Shown here: positions 1 to 8,006 of the stretch, in pieces | How the letters are laid out: the number at the start of each line of letters is the position of its first letter | How positions within the stretch are numbered: the first letter of the stretch is position 1 | Assembly: GCA_031460505.1 (NCBI GenBank) | Contig: JAVKTT010000012.1 | Span: 1-32,251, forward strand | Direction: 5' to 3' | From: JAAYTL01 sp031460505 | Lineage (GTDB): Bacteria > Bacillota > Clostridia > Tissierellales > Tissierellaceae | Length of the DNA stretch: 32,251 nt | Position numbers and translations under genes: made by a program | The notes under the pieces: model-generated | Databases searched by the model: none | The model's input: the letters and a program-made list of their open reading frames with translations, nothing else | Told to the model about the DNA's origin: nothing

Positions 1-57
1 GGGATTTTGCTTTATATTCAATTAGATAACCAATCATTGTTTAAATACATAATTTAG

Positions 58-110
58 AGGACTTTTTCAGTGGTCTCGGACGTTTCACTTGTCTTCCTCC
101 CCTTGTCTTT
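58..110. repeat. Degenerate GACAAGGGGA-type intergenic repeat, copy 1
   Basis: The plus strand carries two CTTGTCTT-like units (near 88-95 and 102-109), with TCCCCTTGTCTT at the right end. The second unit runs into the stop codon of the PAP2 gene. It resembles the block at 751-819 on the other side of the same gene, although its first unit is degenerate (TTCACTTGTC against TCCCCTTGTC). From memory, CCCCTTGTC/GACAAGGGG-type sequences recur between genes in clostridial genomes; I could not verify that here. Bases 1-57 hold nothing I recognise. Confidence 0.5.
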
Positions 111-717
111 ATGCCCTCACTAACATCTTACTTACACTATAAAATATATAACCCATGATAAATCCACCTATAACATCAGTAGGCCAATGTACACCTAAAT
201 AAACTCTACTGATTCCCATTGATGCTATAAAAATACTTGCTATAACAAATACATTTCTCTTCTTCCTAGGATTACTTTCTTCCCTTGTAATTAAATATGC
301 TATGGCTAGATACATACTCATAGTAACCATGGAGTGGCCACTTGGATAGCTTAGACCACCTTGCTCAACCAAGAAATAATCCAATGGTCTCGTTCTTTGA
401 AATATTTGTTTTAATAAAAAATTAAATATAAAGCTTCCAAGAGTATTTACCAACAAAAATTTGGATATAAAATATCTTCTATTAATGATTGAAATAATTA
501 TGACTATACCTATTGCTGGAATTAGAAACTTATATGAGCCTATAAAAGAAATAAAATTCATTATATTAAATATAACTGGATTAGTGCTACTGTGTATGGC
601 ATCTAAGATTGCCATATCAAATAATATTCCCTCTGCTGAACCTCTAACCATAAATCCCATAATTAAAAATATAATTAGGAGTATGGATAAAATTATAATA
701 TGTCTGTTATTTTTCAT
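109..717 (-). CDS. PAP2-family membrane phosphatase
   Basis: A 202-residue integral membrane protein of the type 2 phosphatidic acid phosphatase family. Such enzymes dephosphorylate lipid phosphates or undecaprenyl pyrophosphate at the membrane. All three signature motifs are visible: K103 to R110-P111 (KQIFQRTRP), P125-S126-G127-H128, and S170-R171 to H177 to D181. About five or six hydrophobic segments surround them, the first at residues 7-23. The ATG start follows AGAGGT at five bases. The gene stands alone, with repeat blocks on both sides, downstream of the glycine cleavage operon on the same strand. A role as undecaprenyl-diphosphatase (BcrC-like) is possible, but the substrate cannot be read from sequence. 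Confidence 0.9.
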   Translation of the reverse strand: MKNNRHIIILSILLIIFLIMGFMVRGSAEGILFDMAILDAIHSSTNPVIFNIMNFISFIGSYKFLIPAIGIVIIISIINRRYFISKFLLVNTLGSFIFNFLLKQIFQRTRPLDYFLVEQGGLSYPSGHSMVTMSMYLAIAYLITREESNPRKKRNVFVIASIFIASMGISRVYLGVHWPTDVIGGFIMGYIFYSVSKMLVRA

Positions 718-750
718 AATCTACCTCTTGTTTTATGATGTGGGTAAAAA

Positions 751-819
751 ACAAGACAACCGAAACGTCCCCTTGTCCGTCCCCTTGTCTTGAAGACAAG
801 AAGGATTTACCTTCTTGTC
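751..819. repeat. GACAAGGGGACG-type intergenic repeat with two perfect inverted repeats, copy 2
   Basis: Two exact tandem 12-mers CGTCCCCTTGTC occupy 766-777 and 778-789. They run into a palindrome at 784-800 (CTTGTCTT, one base, AAGACAAG) and then a hairpin with perfect 10-base arms, GACAAGAAGG at 795-804 and CCTTCTTGTC at 810-819, around ATTTA. The block overlaps the stop codon of lpdA (807-809). On the minus strand the hairpin could act as a weak terminator, but no T-tract follows. It is related to the block at 58-110. Confidence 0.6.
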
Positions 820-2228
820 CCTCTCTTTCTTTTTGGAGCCACGTGAATGGCTTTTTCATCTAAACCTAATACTGCTTCAAAGAATGATTCTGATAGCGTT
901 GGATGAGCATGTATAGCTCTAGTGATATTACTTGCATCAAGGTTATTTACTGCTGCAAGGGTTCCTTCTTGGATTAGATCATTAGCATGTGGACCTAGTA
1001 TATGGACACCTAATATTTTATTATCTTCATTTGATGCCAATACCTTAATAAATCCATCTGTTTCCCCTGATGACATAGCTTTACTATTAGCCCCAAACAT
1101 AAATTTACTTGATTTATAATCAATACCCTTTTCTTTTAACTCTTCTTCAGTATAGCCTACTTGAGCAACTTCTGTCATGGTGAATACACAAGCTGGATAG
1201 AATTCAAAATCTATATCCGGTTCTAGTCCCATGATTTTTTCAACTACATATGTGCCTTGGCTAGATGCCACATGGGCTAATTGAATACCCTTGCTATTCA
1301 CATCACCTATGGCGTATATACCTTGGACCGTAGTTTGAAAATTATCATCTACCTTGATTCCTTTTCTATCATAGCTGATTCCCACATTATCTAGATTAAG
1401 ACCTTCTACCACTGGTGCTCTACCTGATGCTATAAGCACTTTATCTCCTACTACCTCAATTTCTTCATCTTTTTCCTTGAATTTGGCTACTACTTTAAGT
1501 CGACCATTTTCATCAACTATTTCTTTAGCTCTAATATCCACATATACATCGATACCCTGCTTCTTTAGTAGTGGTGTAAGTCTTCTAGATACTTCCTTGT
1601 CTGAATTTTTTAATATTCTAGAAGCTAGTAGTATTACTTGTGAGCCAAGTTCTTGATATATACTTGCAAACTCGAGACCAATTACCCCACCACCTACTAC
1701 TATGAGTGTTTCTGGAATTTCATCTAATTCTAATAACTCATCAGATGTGATAACTCCTTCTAAATCTACACCTTTTGTCTCAGTCATCTGAGCCCTTGAC
1801 CCTGTGGCTATTATTATATTATCTACTTCTATATCCCTAGTCCCACCTGCTAATAAGTCTACAGCTATTGTGTTTTTATCCTTAATGGATGCCTTACCTG
1901 GGACAAATTCTATATTCTTATAAGAAGCTATAAGTTTTTCAATTCCTGTAACTAAGGTGTCAACTACATTGTTTTTTCTTTCAAGTAGTTTTTTACCATC
2001 TAATCTATATCCATCTACTTCTATACCAAATTCATTTGCTCGTTTTAATGAATTCATTATCTGAGCATTCTTGAAGTAGGTCTTAGTAGGGATACAGCCT
2101 CTGTTGAGGCATGTTCCCCCTACTTCTCTATTCTCTATTAAAATAACTTGAGCATCTAATTGTGCTGCCCTAATGGCTGCTACATATCCACCAGGACCTG
2201 CACCTATGATTGCTATCTTCTTCGTCAA
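807..2228 (-). CDS. lpdA: Dihydrolipoyl dehydrogenase (glycine cleavage L-protein)
   Basis: A 473-residue FAD-dependent E3 enzyme that reoxidises the dihydrolipoyl arm of GcvH with NAD+. It shows the FAD-binding GAGPGG near residues 9-14, the redox disulfide C40/C45 in GGTCLNRGC, a second nucleotide-binding GGGVIGLE near 180, the GxxxxGD-type AIGDVNSKG near 308, and the C-terminal HAHPTLSE carrying the catalytic His-Glu pair. The start is TTG at 2228, six bases after AGGTG; no better ATG fits the Rossmann N-terminus. It is the last gene of the gcv operon, nine bases after gcvPB, so it probably serves the glycine system. The final residues (GTRR) are encoded inside an intergenic repeat, suggesting an altered tail. 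Confidence 0.95.
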   Translation of the reverse strand: MTKKIAIIGAGPGGYVAAIRAAQLDAQVILIENREVGGTCLNRGCIPTKTYFKNAQIMNSLKRANEFGIEVDGYRLDGKKLLERKNNVVDTLVTGIEKLIASYKNIEFVPGKASIKDKNTIAVDLLAGGTRDIEVDNIIIATGSRAQMTETKGVDLEGVITSDELLELDEIPETLIVVGGGVIGLEFASIYQELGSQVILLASRILKNSDKEVSRRLTPLLKKQGIDVYVDIRAKEIVDENGRLKVVAKFKEKDEEIEVVGDKVLIASGRAPVVEGLNLDNVGISYDRKGIKVDDNFQTTVQGIYAIGDVNSKGIQLAHVASSQGTYVVEKIMGLEPDIDFEFYPACVFTMTEVAQVGYTEEELKEKGIDYKSSKFMFGANSKAMSSGETDGFIKVLASNEDNKILGVHILGPHANDLIQEGTLAAVNNLDASNITRAIHAHPTLSESFFEAVLGLDEKAIHVAPKRKRGTRR

Positions 2229-2237
2229 GTGCTACAC

Positions 2238-3701
2238 CTACCCTTCGTATTTTAGCACAGGATTCCTTGCTGCTTTAACCTCATCTGGTCTTCTAACTAT
2301 TGTATCATGTGGTGCTTCTTTGAGTATCTTAACATTTGATCTTGCCTCTTCAGCAATTTGCTTCATTGCACTTGCAAATTCATCTAAGGTAGCCTTACTT
2401 TCCGTTTCTGTTGGTTCTATCATAAGAGCTTCTCTTATGATAAGTGGGAAGTAAACTGTTGGTGGATGGAATCCAAAGTCTAGAAGTCTCTTTGCTACAT
2501 CTAGTGTAGTTGCTTCTAGTAGCTCTCCTTTTAGTCCACCTAATACAAATTCATGTTTATATAATGCATCTATTGGTAGATAATAATCGTCTTTTAATTG
2601 ACTTAATAGATAGTTTGCATTTAGTACTGCTGTTTCAGATACTTTCTTCAATCCATCTCTACCCATTGTCAATATATAGGTATATGCTCTAACCAATATA
2701 CCAAAATGACCATAGAAATCTTTGATCTTTCCTATGGAATTAGGATGATTATAGTCAAAGTAATATCTATCTCCATCTTTCTCCACTGTAGGAGTTGGTA
2801 AAAACTCTTCTAGTATCTTCTTAACTCCTACTGGTCCTGAACCAGGTCCTCCTCCACCGTGTGGTGTTGAGAAGGTCTTGTGAATATTAAAGTGAACCAC
2901 ATCAAATCCCATATCTCCTGGTCTTGCATGACCTAGGATTGCATTGGCATTGGCACCATCATAATATAGTAGTCCTCCAGCTTCATGGACTAATCTAGCT
3001 ATTTCTGCTATATCCTTTTCAAATAGTCCTAGGGTATTTGGATTTGTAAGCATTAGACCTGCTATATCTTCTCCATCACCTATTACTTCCTTAAGAGACT
3101 CGACATCTACTAGTCCTTTCTCTGTTGATTTAACTTCTACTGGCTTATATCCTGCCATTGATGCTGTTGCTGGATTTGTTCCATGTGCTGAATCTGGCAC
3201 TATGATTTTTGTTCTTTTAGTATCTCCTCTTTTCTCATGGTATGCTTTTATAAGCATTAATCCAGTTAACTCACCATGAGCTCCTGCTGCAGGCTGTAGT
3301 GACATTTTATCCATGCCTGCTATTTCACATAACGCTTTATCTAATTCATACATTAATTGAAGTGAGCCTTGAACACAGTCCTCACCTTGTAGTGGATGGA
3401 TATTAGCAAAGCCACTTAATCTTGCCATATCTTCGTTGATTTTAGGATTGTATTTCATAGTACATGATCCTAATGGATAAAATCCTGTATCTAGACCATA
3501 GTTTTTGTCAGATAAATTTGTATAATGTCTAATTACATCTACCTCGCTTACTTCAGGAAGGTCCAATTCTTCTTTGTTTAAAAACTCTTTAGGAATATAT
3601 TCCTCTATATCTACATCTTCAACATCTAATGGTGGTAGTCTATAAGCCTTTTTGCCTGGCTTCGAGATCTCAAATATTAATTTATCATATTCTGCTGCCA
3701 T
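2238..3701 (-). CDS. gcvPB: Glycine dehydrogenase (decarboxylating) subunit 2, P-protein beta
   Basis: A 487-residue PLP-binding half of the two-subunit P-protein, which decarboxylates glycine and transfers aminomethyl to the lipoyl group of GcvH. The PLP lysine is K275 in NIHKTFSTPHGGGG, followed by the glycine-rich loop GGGGPGSGPVG. Other family blocks visible are YPLGSCTMKYNP (76-87), QPAAGAHGE (136-144) and DSAHGTNPA (170-178). The length matches the usual 480-490. The ATG directly abuts the gcvPA stop (TAG then ATG), with its GGAGGGG ribosome site inside the last codons of gcvPA. This implies translational coupling and equimolar subunit synthesis. Confidence 0.97.
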   Translation of the reverse strand: MAAEYDKLIFEISKPGKKAYRLPPLDVEDVDIEEYIPKEFLNKEELDLPEVSEVDVIRHYTNLSDKNYGLDTGFYPLGSCTMKYNPKINEDMARLSGFANIHPLQGEDCVQGSLQLMYELDKALCEIAGMDKMSLQPAAGAHGELTGLMLIKAYHEKRGDTKRTKIIVPDSAHGTNPATASMAGYKPVEVKSTEKGLVDVESLKEVIGDGEDIAGLMLTNPNTLGLFEKDIAEIARLVHEAGGLLYYDGANANAILGHARPGDMGFDVVHFNIHKTFSTPHGGGGPGSGPVGVKKILEEFLPTPTVEKDGDRYYFDYNHPNSIGKIKDFYGHFGILVRAYTYILTMGRDGLKKVSETAVLNANYLLSQLKDDYYLPIDALYKHEFVLGGLKGELLEATTLDVAKRLLDFGFHPPTVYFPLIIREALMIEPTETESKATLDEFASAMKQIAEEARSNVKILKEAPHDTIVRRPDEVKAARNPVLKYEG

Positions 3702-5045
3702 CTATATCCCCTCCAATACACTACTTAGTTTATCTATCTCTGACTTAGTCCTCTTTTCAGTCACAGCATACAGTACTGAGTTTTCATATTGGGGATAATC
3801 TTTGCTTAAATCATAGCCACCTATTATATTATCTTTTCTTAAAGTAGATGATATGGTCTCTGGATCAACATCAGATGACACTACAAACTCTTTAAAGAAT
3901 GGTCTATCAAATACTTGCTTGTACTTTCCTGATTCTGTAAGCTTTTTCAGTGCATAATGTGCCTTCTTGGTACTTTGTAATGCTACTTCTCTAAGGCCCT
4001 CTTTGCCTAGTGTCACCATATATACTGTAGCAGCTAATGTGTTTAAGCCTTGATTAGAGCAGATGTTAGATGTAGCTTTTTCTCTTCTTATATGCTGCTC
4101 TCTAGCTGTTAAAGTCAATACAAATGATCTTTTTCCATCCATATCTTCTGTTTGACCTACTATCCTACCTGGTAACTTCCTCATATATTCTTTGCTTGTA
4201 GCCATAAATCCTAAATATGGTCCACCAAATGATAGTGGGATACCCATACCTTGGCCTTCTCCAACAACTATATCTGCTCCCAAATCACCAGGTCTTTTTA
4301 GTATCCCAAGTGATATAGGGTCAACAGATGTAACAAGAGCTGCTTTCTTAGCTTTGTGGGTAATCTTTGCAGTTTCTTCTATATCTTCTATGATCCCAAA
4401 GAAGTTTGGACTTTGAATAATAACAGCAGCAGTATCATCATTAACTAATGAGTCCAACTGTTCTAAATCAGTTACTCCATCCTTCATATCTACTTCAATT
4501 ATTTTTAAATCTTGAATATGAGCATATGTCTTCAATATCTTTCTAGATTCTGGTCTGACTGATTTTGAAATGATGATTTCATTCTTTCTAGACACAGCTG
4601 ATGCCATAAGAGCTGCCTCTGCAATAGCTGTACCACCATCATAAAGTGATGCATTTGATACGTCCATGCCAGTCAGGTTACACATTAATGTTTGATACTC
4701 AAATAGATATTGTAGTGTTCCTTGACTTATTTCAGGCTGATATGGTGTATAAGAAGTATAAAACTCACTCCTTGAAATTATATGACTGACAATGGAGGGT
4801 ATATAATGATCATAAGCACCAGCTCCTAAAAAGCAAGTCAACTCATCTAATGAACAATTCTTTTTTGATAATTCAGTTAAATATGACCTAACTTCTAGTT
4901 CAGATTTAGATTTATCTAAATTAAAATCCCTATTAAGGGCGACTTCTTTTGGAATATCATCAAATAATTCATCTATAGAAGATAAACCTATTGCTTCTAG
5001 CATCTTCTGTTCATCATCAGGTGTAATACTTATATAAGGAAACAT
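3702..5045 (-). CDS. gcvPA: Glycine dehydrogenase (decarboxylating) subunit 1, P-protein alpha
   Basis: A 447-residue non-PLP-lysine half of the split P-protein, partner of GcvPB. The family N-terminus MFPYISITPDD begins at the ATG at 5045. An in-frame start 13 codons upstream would lie within gcvH, whereas this ATG has GAGGAGG just upstream and follows the gcvH stop by one base. Typical blocks include FLGAGAYDHYIPS, YTPYQPEISQGTLQ, GMDVSNASLYDGGTA and the C-terminal TLTAREQHIRREKATSNIC region. The two-subunit arrangement is common in Firmicutes and thermophiles; a single long GcvP is used in E. coli. Confidence 0.96.
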   Translation of the reverse strand: MFPYISITPDDEQKMLEAIGLSSIDELFDDIPKEVALNRDFNLDKSKSELEVRSYLTELSKKNCSLDELTCFLGAGAYDHYIPSIVSHIISRSEFYTSYTPYQPEISQGTLQYLFEYQTLMCNLTGMDVSNASLYDGGTAIAEAALMASAVSRKNEIIISKSVRPESRKILKTYAHIQDLKIIEVDMKDGVTDLEQLDSLVNDDTAAVIIQSPNFFGIIEDIEETAKITHKAKKAALVTSVDPISLGILKRPGDLGADIVVGEGQGMGIPLSFGGPYLGFMATSKEYMRKLPGRIVGQTEDMDGKRSFVLTLTAREQHIRREKATSNICSNQGLNTLAATVYMVTLGKEGLREVALQSTKKAHYALKKLTESGKYKQVFDRPFFKEFVVSSDVDPETISSTLRKDNIIGGYDLSKDYPQYENSVLYAVTEKRTKSEIDKLSSVLEGI

Positions 5046-5046
5046 C

Positions 5047-5430
5047 CTATTCCTCCTCTGCAATAAACTCTTCATATTCCTCACTTGTCATTAATTCTTC
5101 TAATTGTTCTGGATTTGTAATTTGAATCTTAACTATCCAGTTTTCAAAAGCATCTGTATTAATTAACTCTGGTGAATCTAATAATTCTTCATTTACTTCC
5201 AAAATAACACCATCTACTGGCATATAAATATCAGAAGCAGCCTTTACTGATTCAATAGCTGAAAAATCATCATCCTGGTTAAACTCATCATCTACTTCTG
5301 GAAGCTCGACGTATACGATATCGCCAAGTTGTTCTTGAGCAAAATCAGTGATTCCTACATATGCTTTGTTGCCTTTAACTTTTAACCATTCATGATCCTT
5401 TGTGTAATATAAGTTTTTTAAAACTGCCAT
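5047..5430 (-). CDS. gcvH: Glycine cleavage system H-protein
   Basis: A 127-residue lipoyl carrier that shuttles the aminomethyl intermediate between P-, T- and L-proteins. The lipoylated lysine is K63 in IESVKAASD. The fold also shows the N-terminal HEWLKVKGNKAYVGITDFAQ and the acidic C-terminus typical of the family. The length is canonical. The ATG follows AGGAGG at eight bases. The gene sits 27 bases after gcvT and one base before gcvPA. No lipoate ligase gene is in this window, so lipoylation must be supplied from elsewhere. Confidence 0.97.
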   Translation of the reverse strand: MAVLKNLYYTKDHEWLKVKGNKAYVGITDFAQEQLGDIVYVELPEVDDEFNQDDDFSAIESVKAASDIYMPVDGVILEVNEELLDSPELINTDAFENWIVKIQITNPEQLEELMTSEEYEEFIAEEE

Positions 5431-5457
5431 ATTAATTACCTCCTAATATTTTTTGAT

Positions 5458-6558
5458 TTATTTGTTATTTTTTAAAAAGTTTTTATTTATTACTTTAGCT
5501 TTTACTTTTCTATTTCTTATCAGTATTTCTATTTCATTACCTAGTTCCGTTTCACTTGTTTTAATCAAGCCATTTCCAATATTTTTTTGTAGAGTTGGAC
5601 TCATATAGCCAGTAGTTACATGACCTATTTTTTCGTCCCCTTTGTAAATTTCGTATCCTTCCCTAGGAATACCCCTATCAACCATCTCAAAACCCACTAG
5701 TTTCCTTTCTAAGCCTTCTTCCCACTGTTTGTTAAGGCTTTGCTTGCCTATAAAGTCACTTTCCTTCTTAAGCTTAACAAAAAACTTAAGTCCCGCTTCA
5801 AGAGGATTGATATCTTTGGATAATTCATTTCCATATAGTGGTAGTGCTGCTTCAAATCTTAAGGTGTCTCTACTACCTAATCCAGCAGGTTTTATACCAT
5901 ATTCGCTACCTATTTCAAGAATCTGTCTCCATACATTTACTACATCTTTGTTTTCTACAAATATTTCAAATCCGTCTTCACCAGTATAACCAGTCCTAGA
6001 AATCTTGGCTTCTACACCATTTACCTTAACACTTTCATTGAAATAGAAGAATTTGAGTTGTGATAAATCTATGTCTGTTATTTGTTGTAAAATTTTTTCT
6101 GCAGATGGACCTTGTAAAGCAAGTATACATGTGTTTTCTGAAACATTGTCAAGCACTACTTCAAAGTCTTTTACGTTGTCTTGTAGCCATTTGAAATCCT
6201 TATCTAGATTTGCTGCATTTACAACTAAAAAATACTTCTCATCATCATATTTATATACCAGCAGGTCATCTACTACTCCTCCGTCCTCATAACACATAAA
6301 TGTATAGACTATTTGATTTTGATTTAGCTTTTCTATGTCATTTGTCATTAAGTAATTTAGGTATTCTTTTGCATCCTTTCCAGTGACAAAGATGGAACCC
6401 ATATGAGACACGTCAAAAATTCCTGCAGCATTTCTTACAGCATTATGCTCAGGAACTAATCCCTCATATTGTACTGGTAACAGCCATCCAGCATAGTTGA
6501 CAATCTTTCCTTTTAATGAAACATGTTCATCATAAAGGGGTGTCTTTTTGCCATCCAT
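5458..6558 (-). CDS. gcvT: Aminomethyltransferase (glycine cleavage T-protein)
   Basis: A 366-residue tetrahydrofolate-dependent aminomethyltransferase that releases ammonia and forms 5,10-methylene-THF. Family blocks seen are FDVSHMGSIFVTG (about 48-60), FMCYEDGGVVDDLLVYK (about 88-104), ISRTGYTGEDGFEIF (about 187-201) and the barrel domain with GFEMVDRGIPREGY (about 293-306). The length is typical. The ATG follows AAGGAG at seven bases. It is the first gene of the gcv operon. Its upstream region shares the intergenic space with the divergent aldo/keto reductase; I see no convincing glycine riboswitch there and only weak minus-strand promoter candidates (TACAAT or TATAAT near 6597-6616). Confidence 0.96.
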   Translation of the reverse strand: MDGKKTPLYDEHVSLKGKIVNYAGWLLPVQYEGLVPEHNAVRNAAGIFDVSHMGSIFVTGKDAKEYLNYLMTNDIEKLNQNQIVYTFMCYEDGGVVDDLLVYKYDDEKYFLVVNAANLDKDFKWLQDNVKDFEVVLDNVSENTCILALQGPSAEKILQQITDIDLSQLKFFYFNESVKVNGVEAKISRTGYTGEDGFEIFVENKDVVNVWRQILEIGSEYGIKPAGLGSRDTLRFEAALPLYGNELSKDINPLEAGLKFFVKLKKESDFIGKQSLNKQWEEGLERKLVGFEMVDRGIPREGYEIYKGDEKIGHVTTGYMSPTLQKNIGNGLIKTSETELGNEIEILIRNRKVKAKVINKNFLKNNK

Positions 6559-6635
6559 TTAACCACTCCTTTCATTTTATGGTATAATACTCCTATATTA
6601 TAATTATTGTACCCGATAAAACTTGTGCTAAACTA

Positions 6636-6665
6636 TTGATATGTAAGATACAATTTAATTATAAT
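6636..6665 (+). promoter_or_regulatory. Sigma-A type promoter of the aldo/keto reductase
   Basis: TTGATA at 6636-6641 and TATAAT at 6660-6665 are separated by 18 bases, matching 5 of 6 and 6 of 6 consensus positions. Transcription would begin near 6672 and leave a leader of about 120 bases before the ATG at 6796. Confidence 0.6.
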
Positions 6666-6671
6666 AAAAGC

Positions 6672-6763
6672 TTCAACAAAAGCATAGAGGTAGCTTTTTT
6701 TGAAACTCATTACGAGAAAGTTCTTTAATTTTGAAAGAAATAGGATAGAACTTTCCTATTCGT
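6672..6763 (+). other. Structured 5' leader with two stem-loops, upstream of the aldo/keto reductase
   Basis: Stem-loop I pairs 6672-6683 with 6693-6704 (TTCAA plus AAAAGC against GCTTTT plus TTGAA, one C/T mismatch) around a nine-base loop. Stem-loop II pairs ACGA+GAAAGTTCT (6712-6724) with AGAACTTTC+TCGT (6747-6755, 6760-6763), with a four-base bulge. An alternative hairpin, AATAGGA (6739-6745) with TCCTATT (6754-6760), would compete with stem II. No known riboswitch motif was recognised. Stem I followed by T residues could also act as a weak attenuator. Confidence 0.4.
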
Positions 6764-6795
6764 TATAAGATAATTATGAAGGGGGACTTGTAAAT

Positions 6796-7929
6796 ATGCA
6801 ATATCGTAAATTTACTAAAGATAATTTAGATGTATCTCTATTAGGTTTTGGATGTATGAGATTTCCAACACTAAATGATGATTCTAGTCAAATAGATGAA
6901 AAAAAGGCTACAGAAATGTTACACCATGCAATTGATAATGGAATCAATTATGTAGATACTGCTTATAACTATCATCAAGGCAATTCAGAATTATTAGTAG
7001 GAAAAGCACTTAAGAATGGATATAGAGAGAAAGTTTATTTAGCTACTAAGCTACCAGTATGGTTAGTTAAGACTTATGAGGATTTTGAAAAACTATTAGA
7101 TGAACAACTTGAAAAGCTACAAACTGATTACATAGATTTCTATCTACTTCATTCTCTACATGAAAAATCATGGAGAAATATAGAAAACTTAAATGTATTT
7201 AAATTTTTAGATGAAGCTAAAGCAAAAGGTAAAATAAAATATGCAGGATTCTCATTCCATGATGAACTTCCATTATTTAAAGAAATAATAGACTCATATT
7301 CTTGGGATTTTTGTCAAATCCAATTAAACTACATGGATAGACATTATCAAGCAGGAATTGACGGTTTGAAATATGCTGCCGAAAAAAGTATTTCCCTGGT
7401 AATAATGGAACCAATAAAAGGTGGAAAATTGGCGATAGCTCCAGAGGATGTAAAAGAAGTATGGAATAGAAATAATGTAAAACGCACACCTGCAGAGTGG
7501 GCTCTAAAATGGGTTTATGATTTTGAAGAAGTATCTGTTGTACTTAGTGGAATGTCTACTCTAAATCAAGTTAAGCAAAATATAACTTTAACTAATGATA
7601 GCTTACCTAAATCTTTAACAAGTGAAGAACACAATTTAGTAGATGAAGTAACTGCATTATATAATGAAAGAACAAAAGTAGGATGTACATCATGTGAATA
7701 TTGCGTGCCTTGTCCATCTAATGTAGCTATACCTAATATATTTTCATTGTATAATAACTATTATGTATATGGTACTGAAGATCAATCTATATCCACATAT
7801 AAGAAGTATCTAAATGACGGTAAAGATAGCACTCAATGTACAGAGTGTGGAGCATGTGAACAACTTTGTCCACAACACTTAGAAATAATATCTCATCTGA
7901 AAGATGCAGATAAAGCCTTGTCTAAATAA
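6796..7929 (+). CDS. Aldo/keto reductase with C-terminal 4Fe-4S ferredoxin domain
   Basis: A 377-residue protein. An NAD(P)H-dependent aldo/keto reductase barrel covers residues 1 to about 285. The catalytic tetrad is readable as D54, Y59, K85 and H119 (VDTAYNYHQG, YLATK, YLLHS). The C-terminus has two cysteine clusters, CTSCEYCVPCPSNVAIP near 297-313 and CTECGACEQLCP near 348-359, consistent with iron-sulfur clusters. This architecture is common in anaerobes, where ferredoxin-linked electron flow to an unknown carbonyl substrate is supposed. AAGGGGGA lies about ten bases before the ATG. It is monocistronic and divergent from gcvT; its substrate is unknown. Confidence 0.93.
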   Translation: MQYRKFTKDNLDVSLLGFGCMRFPTLNDDSSQIDEKKATEMLHHAIDNGINYVDTAYNYHQGNSELLVGKALKNGYREKVYLATKLPVWLVKTYEDFEKLLDEQLEKLQTDYIDFYLLHSLHEKSWRNIENLNVFKFLDEAKAKGKIKYAGFSFHDELPLFKEIIDSYSWDFCQIQLNYMDRHYQAGIDGLKYAAEKSISLVIMEPIKGGKLAIAPEDVKEVWNRNNVKRTPAEWALKWVYDFEEVSVVLSGMSTLNQVKQNITLTNDSLPKSLTSEEHNLVDEVTALYNERTKVGCTSCEYCVPCPSNVAIPNIFSLYNNYYVYGTEDQSISTYKKYLNDGKDSTQCTECGACEQLCPQHLEIISHLKDADKALSK

Positions 7930-7940
7930 TAAAGTATAAA

Positions 7941-8004
7941 CTACCCACATTATCAACATTATCCACAATTAGCAGTGGATAAGTTAACATAATTATCCAC
8001 TGCT
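7941..8004. promoter_or_regulatory. Cluster of DnaA-box-like 9-mers with a 12-bp inverted repeat
   Basis: Three head-to-tail 9-mers lie in register: CTACCCACA (7941-7949, degenerate), TTATCAACA (7950-7958) and TTATCCACA (7959-7967, a perfect DnaA box). Two further boxes, both TTATCCACT, sit in opposite orientations at 7974-7982 (minus) and 7993-8001 (plus). They form a perfect inverted repeat, AGCAGTGGATAA at 7971-7982 and TTATCCACTGCT at 7993-8004. The cluster fills the gap between the convergent aldo/keto reductase and cwlD. The hairpin may also end transcription, but neither side has a T-tract. Confidence 0.6.
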
Positions 8005-8006
8005 AT

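Noticed and set aside
461..793. Plus-strand open frame opposite the PAP2 gene
   Set aside because: It is the antisense shadow of the PAP2 gene and part of the repeat block, with no ribosome site and no family resemblance.
6559..6795. Glycine riboswitch ahead of gcvT
   Set aside because: Common for gcv operons in Firmicutes, but neither strand shows the tandem aptamer core motifs; only promoter-like elements and the plus-strand leader of the aldo/keto reductase are visible.
7941..8004. Reading the cluster as the chromosomal origin
   Set aside because: No dnaA-dnaN or rpmH context and no DnaA-trio or AT-rich unwinding element next to the boxes; a titration or regulatory cluster fits better.
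7971..8004. Bidirectional intrinsic terminator
   Set aside because: The 12-bp hairpin is strong but neither strand has a following T-tract, so it is described as part of the DnaA-box cluster instead.
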